DNA from: Flavobacterium piscis
GTDB lineage: Bacteria; Bacteroidota; Bacteroidia; Flavobacteriales; Flavobacteriaceae
Reading direction: 5' to 3'
DNA length: 64,000 bases
Assembly (NCBI RefSeq): GCF_001686925.1
Contig: NZ_LVEN01000027.1
Location: 744,001-808,000 of the forward strand
The position numbers and the translations under genes are program-made. Below the pieces are notes generated by a model. It saw only the letters and a program-made list of their open reading frames with translations. It ran no database searches and was not told where the DNA came from. This document shows, in pieces, positions 62,365-64,000 of this stretch. Position 1 is the stretch's first letter, and every line of letters starts with the position of its first letter.

Positions 62365-63024
62365 TTATTTTAATCCGATGGCTTTTTTGAAATCATTCTG
62401 AAGATAATTATCAAATTTGGATGAGTCGACAGTCTTAGTACCCAAACTGATTTTTGTAATTAATTGGTGAGCAATCTTTTTTGTAAACTGATAAAACTTT
62501 TCATTTGTTGGAAATCCTTCTCTAAAATCCGTTTCATCAGTTATAAGTTGTGCTTGGATAGTAGTAATAAGTAATTCCTGAAATAGATTAGAATATGCAT
62601 TTACTTCAAACATTAATGGCTCATCAAGATATGCATTTGATAGTACATTTAGCCTTATTAATTTTTTAAATAATTCGTCGGTATCAATTATTGATTTGAT
62701 TCTATCGAGTTCAACTTTGTAATCCTCAAAATAGTCACGAGTTAAACTACTAATGTCATTTAAGTTATTATGATATTGTTGAAGACTAAAGTAAAGTTTA
62801 TGTAATAAATCATATTCGACAATTGTTGATGAAAGTAATTCATAAATTTCTTCACATTTACCAACTATAACTTGCTTTCTATTATCTTCTGAGCTTATTC
62901 TTATGGCACGTACTGCGACTATTAAAGCTCCAACCGCCACTAATGATGATATTAAACCATTATATGTATTTATTAGCTCGAAAAAATAAATTACACAACC
63001 TATTATGATATCAATTATCCCCAT
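62365..63024 (-). CDS. Membrane protein of unknown function, convergent
   Basis: 219 residues with two N-terminal helices (about 3-20 and 24-42: LISSLVAVGALIVAVRAIRI) and a cytoplasmic helical domain of about 175 residues. No family recognised. Its stop codon abuts that of paralogue 2 with no spacer, so the two convergent transcripts overlap. Together with the preceding pair it fills the inserted segment between the two DUF1697 starts. Confidence 0.72.
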   Translation of the reverse strand: MGIIDIIIGCVIYFFELINTYNGLISSLVAVGALIVAVRAIRISSEDNRKQVIVGKCEEIYELLSSTIVEYDLLHKLYFSLQQYHNNLNDISSLTRDYFEDYKVELDRIKSIIDTDELFKKLIRLNVLSNAYLDEPLMFEVNAYSNLFQELLITTIQAQLITDETDFREGFPTNEKFYQFTKKIAHQLITKISLGTKTVDSSKFDNYLQNDFKKAIGLK

Positions 63025-63357
63025 TTACAAGTATTTGTTTTCTTTTACGACGTTTTGAAACTCTAATGTTATACACAGGGTTATCAGTTTAATTGATTAA
63101 AAATTCACACTCTCTTATTAATTCATCTTTAATTGCTTCCTTATCATTTTTGTGATTTTAAATTAAATTATCCTACTAAGATACAGGATTGATTTAACGC
63201 CTTTTGGCCGCATAAAATTTTTTATTAACAGATTTATTAGGTTGTATTGAATTTGTAAATTAAGGGATGAAAAATAACAATTATTTATATCATTATTGGA
63301 GATTCTTTTAAATCCAAGCTTAGAAAATAATATCTTTGAAAAAATAATATTCAAAAA
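63025..63357. other. Intergenic region with right direct repeat
   Basis: About 330 bp AT-rich DNA without a gene. From 63321 to the ATG at 63358 it carries the right copy of the direct repeat that also occurs at 60879; here 13 extra bases stand between the repeat's upstream part and the start codon. Confidence 0.55.
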
Positions 63358-63900
63358 ATGACAACACATTTAGCACTTTTACGCGCCATCAACGTTTCTG
63401 GTCACAATATGATGAAAATGGAAGCTTTGAAAACCATGTTAGAAAATATTGGTTTTACCAATGTGCGTACGTACTTGCAGTCCGGAAATGTTTTTGTTGA
63501 TACGGAAGAAGAAAGTGCTTCGAAAGTAGGTTTTATGATCAAACAGGAAATTTTTAAGGTATTTGGTCATGAAGTTTATACCATTGTAATAAAAAAAGAA
63601 GATTTAGAATTGTGTTTTAAAAACAGCCCTTTTTTAAAAGAAAAAGAGGTGGATACCAAAAAACTATACGTTGCTTTTGCTTCGGTGGAATTAAAAAAGG
63701 AGAATATAAACGATCTGAAAATTAGTCAGTTTAAGCCGGATGAAGCCAGTATTGACGGAAACCGGATTTTTATTAAATATGCCGTTGGTGCCGGAAAAAC
63801 AAGATTGGAAGGTAAATATATCGAGAAAAAACTGAATGTTATTGTAACAATGCGAAATTGGAATACTATTACGAATTTGCTGAATATGTATTCAGAATAG
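63358..63900 (+). CDS. DUF1697 family protein
   Basis: 180 residues: LALLRAINVSGHNMMKMEAL, IGFTNVRTYLQSGNVFVDTE, LCFKNSPF, RNWNTITNLLNMY. These are the conserved pieces of DUF1697, a small cytoplasmic family of unknown function widespread in bacteria. Complete. Its promoter and first codons are duplicated 2.4 kb upstream. Confidence 0.9.
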   Translation: MTTHLALLRAINVSGHNMMKMEALKTMLENIGFTNVRTYLQSGNVFVDTEEESASKVGFMIKQEIFKVFGHEVYTIVIKKEDLELCFKNSPFLKEKEVDTKKLYVAFASVELKKENINDLKISQFKPDEASIDGNRIFIKYAVGAGKTRLEGKYIEKKLNVIVTMRNWNTITNLLNMYSE

Positions 63901-63941
63901 TTTTTAAAATTAGAAAATTTTCTAATCTTCGAATTGGCGCA

Positions 63942-64000
63942 TTAATCCCTTAACCATTTTTGCATTGCAGGAAAAGCTTCTTTATCTTCTTTAAGTGCAC
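63942..64000 (-). CDS. C-terminal end of an unidentified protein
   Basis: A minus-strand frame enters from the right edge and ends at TAA (63942-63944), reading ALKEDKEAFPAMQKWLRD. Too short to name. A perfect dyad TTAGAAAA/TTTTCTAA at 63910-63925 between it and the DUF1697 gene may serve as shared terminator. Confidence 0.5.
   Translation of the reverse strand, partial: ALKEDKEAFPAMQKWLRD

Overview
ORGANISM. The AT-rich sequence, the TAnnTTTG-type promoters, the N-terminal carboxypeptidase-regulatory domain on the TonB receptor, and the house-keeping proteins (HemA, HemH, PheT, RecG, Apt) all read as a member of the Bacteroidota, most likely a Flavobacterium or close relative. This is inference from protein style, not from a search. 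LAYOUT. 1-2.9 kb: iron-uptake genes on the minus strand (a PepSY membrane protein cut by the window edge and a TonB-dependent siderophore receptor). 3.0-3.2 kb: a decayed IS6-family transposase remnant. 3.4-24.9 kb: a large natural-product (RiPP) region. It holds five precursor peptides with nitrile-hydratase-like (NHLP) leaders, three of them on a 474-bp tandem repeat; a stand-alone LanM-type dehydratase without a cyclase domain; a TPR-adenylate cyclase and a cyclic-nucleotide-binding protein; a lipoprotein-like sensor kinase with its LuxR-type regulator; an AraC-type regulator; and a TolC / HlyD / C39-peptidase ABC / second ABC export operon that ends in an uncharacterised HExxH protein. 24.9-28.5 kb: a worn region of gene fragments, an S41 peptidase, a VOC protein and a small DUF protein. 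28.5-34.5 kb: a five-gene signalling and exopolysaccharide operon (hybrid kinase, CheY-like regulator, YaiO-like porin, HEAT protein, GT2 synthase). 34.8-36.4 kb: an SDR gene divergent from a Crp/Fnr-type regulator. 37-44.6 kb: hemA and an AraC regulator plus hemH, separated by a heme/redox module (truncated-hemoglobin lipoprotein, beta-barrel, OB-fold protein, cytochrome c, two YceI proteins). 44.9-50.4 kb: tRNA-Arg, apt, pheT, aldehyde dehydrogenase and DUF779. 50.7-58.2 kb: AraC regulator, bestrophin, and an RND efflux operon. 58.6-60.7 kb: recG. 60.9-63.4 kb: a small accessory insertion with three membrane-anchored proteins of unknown function, bounded by a partial duplicate of the start of the next gene (DUF1697). 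HOW THE RiPP REGION COULD WORK (inference). Precursors are translated with an about 87-97 residue NHLP leader ending in GG. The LanM-type enzyme phosphorylates and dehydrates Ser/Thr in the core. The C39 domain of the first ABC protein cuts after GG, and the two ABC proteins with HlyD and TolC carry the product across both membranes. A shared promoter architecture in front of precursor 1 (and the cyclase), the 6011 gene and precursor 2, together with a cyclase and a cNMP-binding protein, suggests cAMP-linked control. No LanC-type cyclase is present in the window, so the product may be linear dehydrated or phosphorylated, spontaneously cyclised, or completed by an enzyme elsewhere. DISPERSED REPEATS. 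Three copies of an about 180-bp element carry the terminator and 3' end of a tRNA and share flank with the intact tRNA-Arg locus; they look like integration scars or a tRNA-derived repeat.
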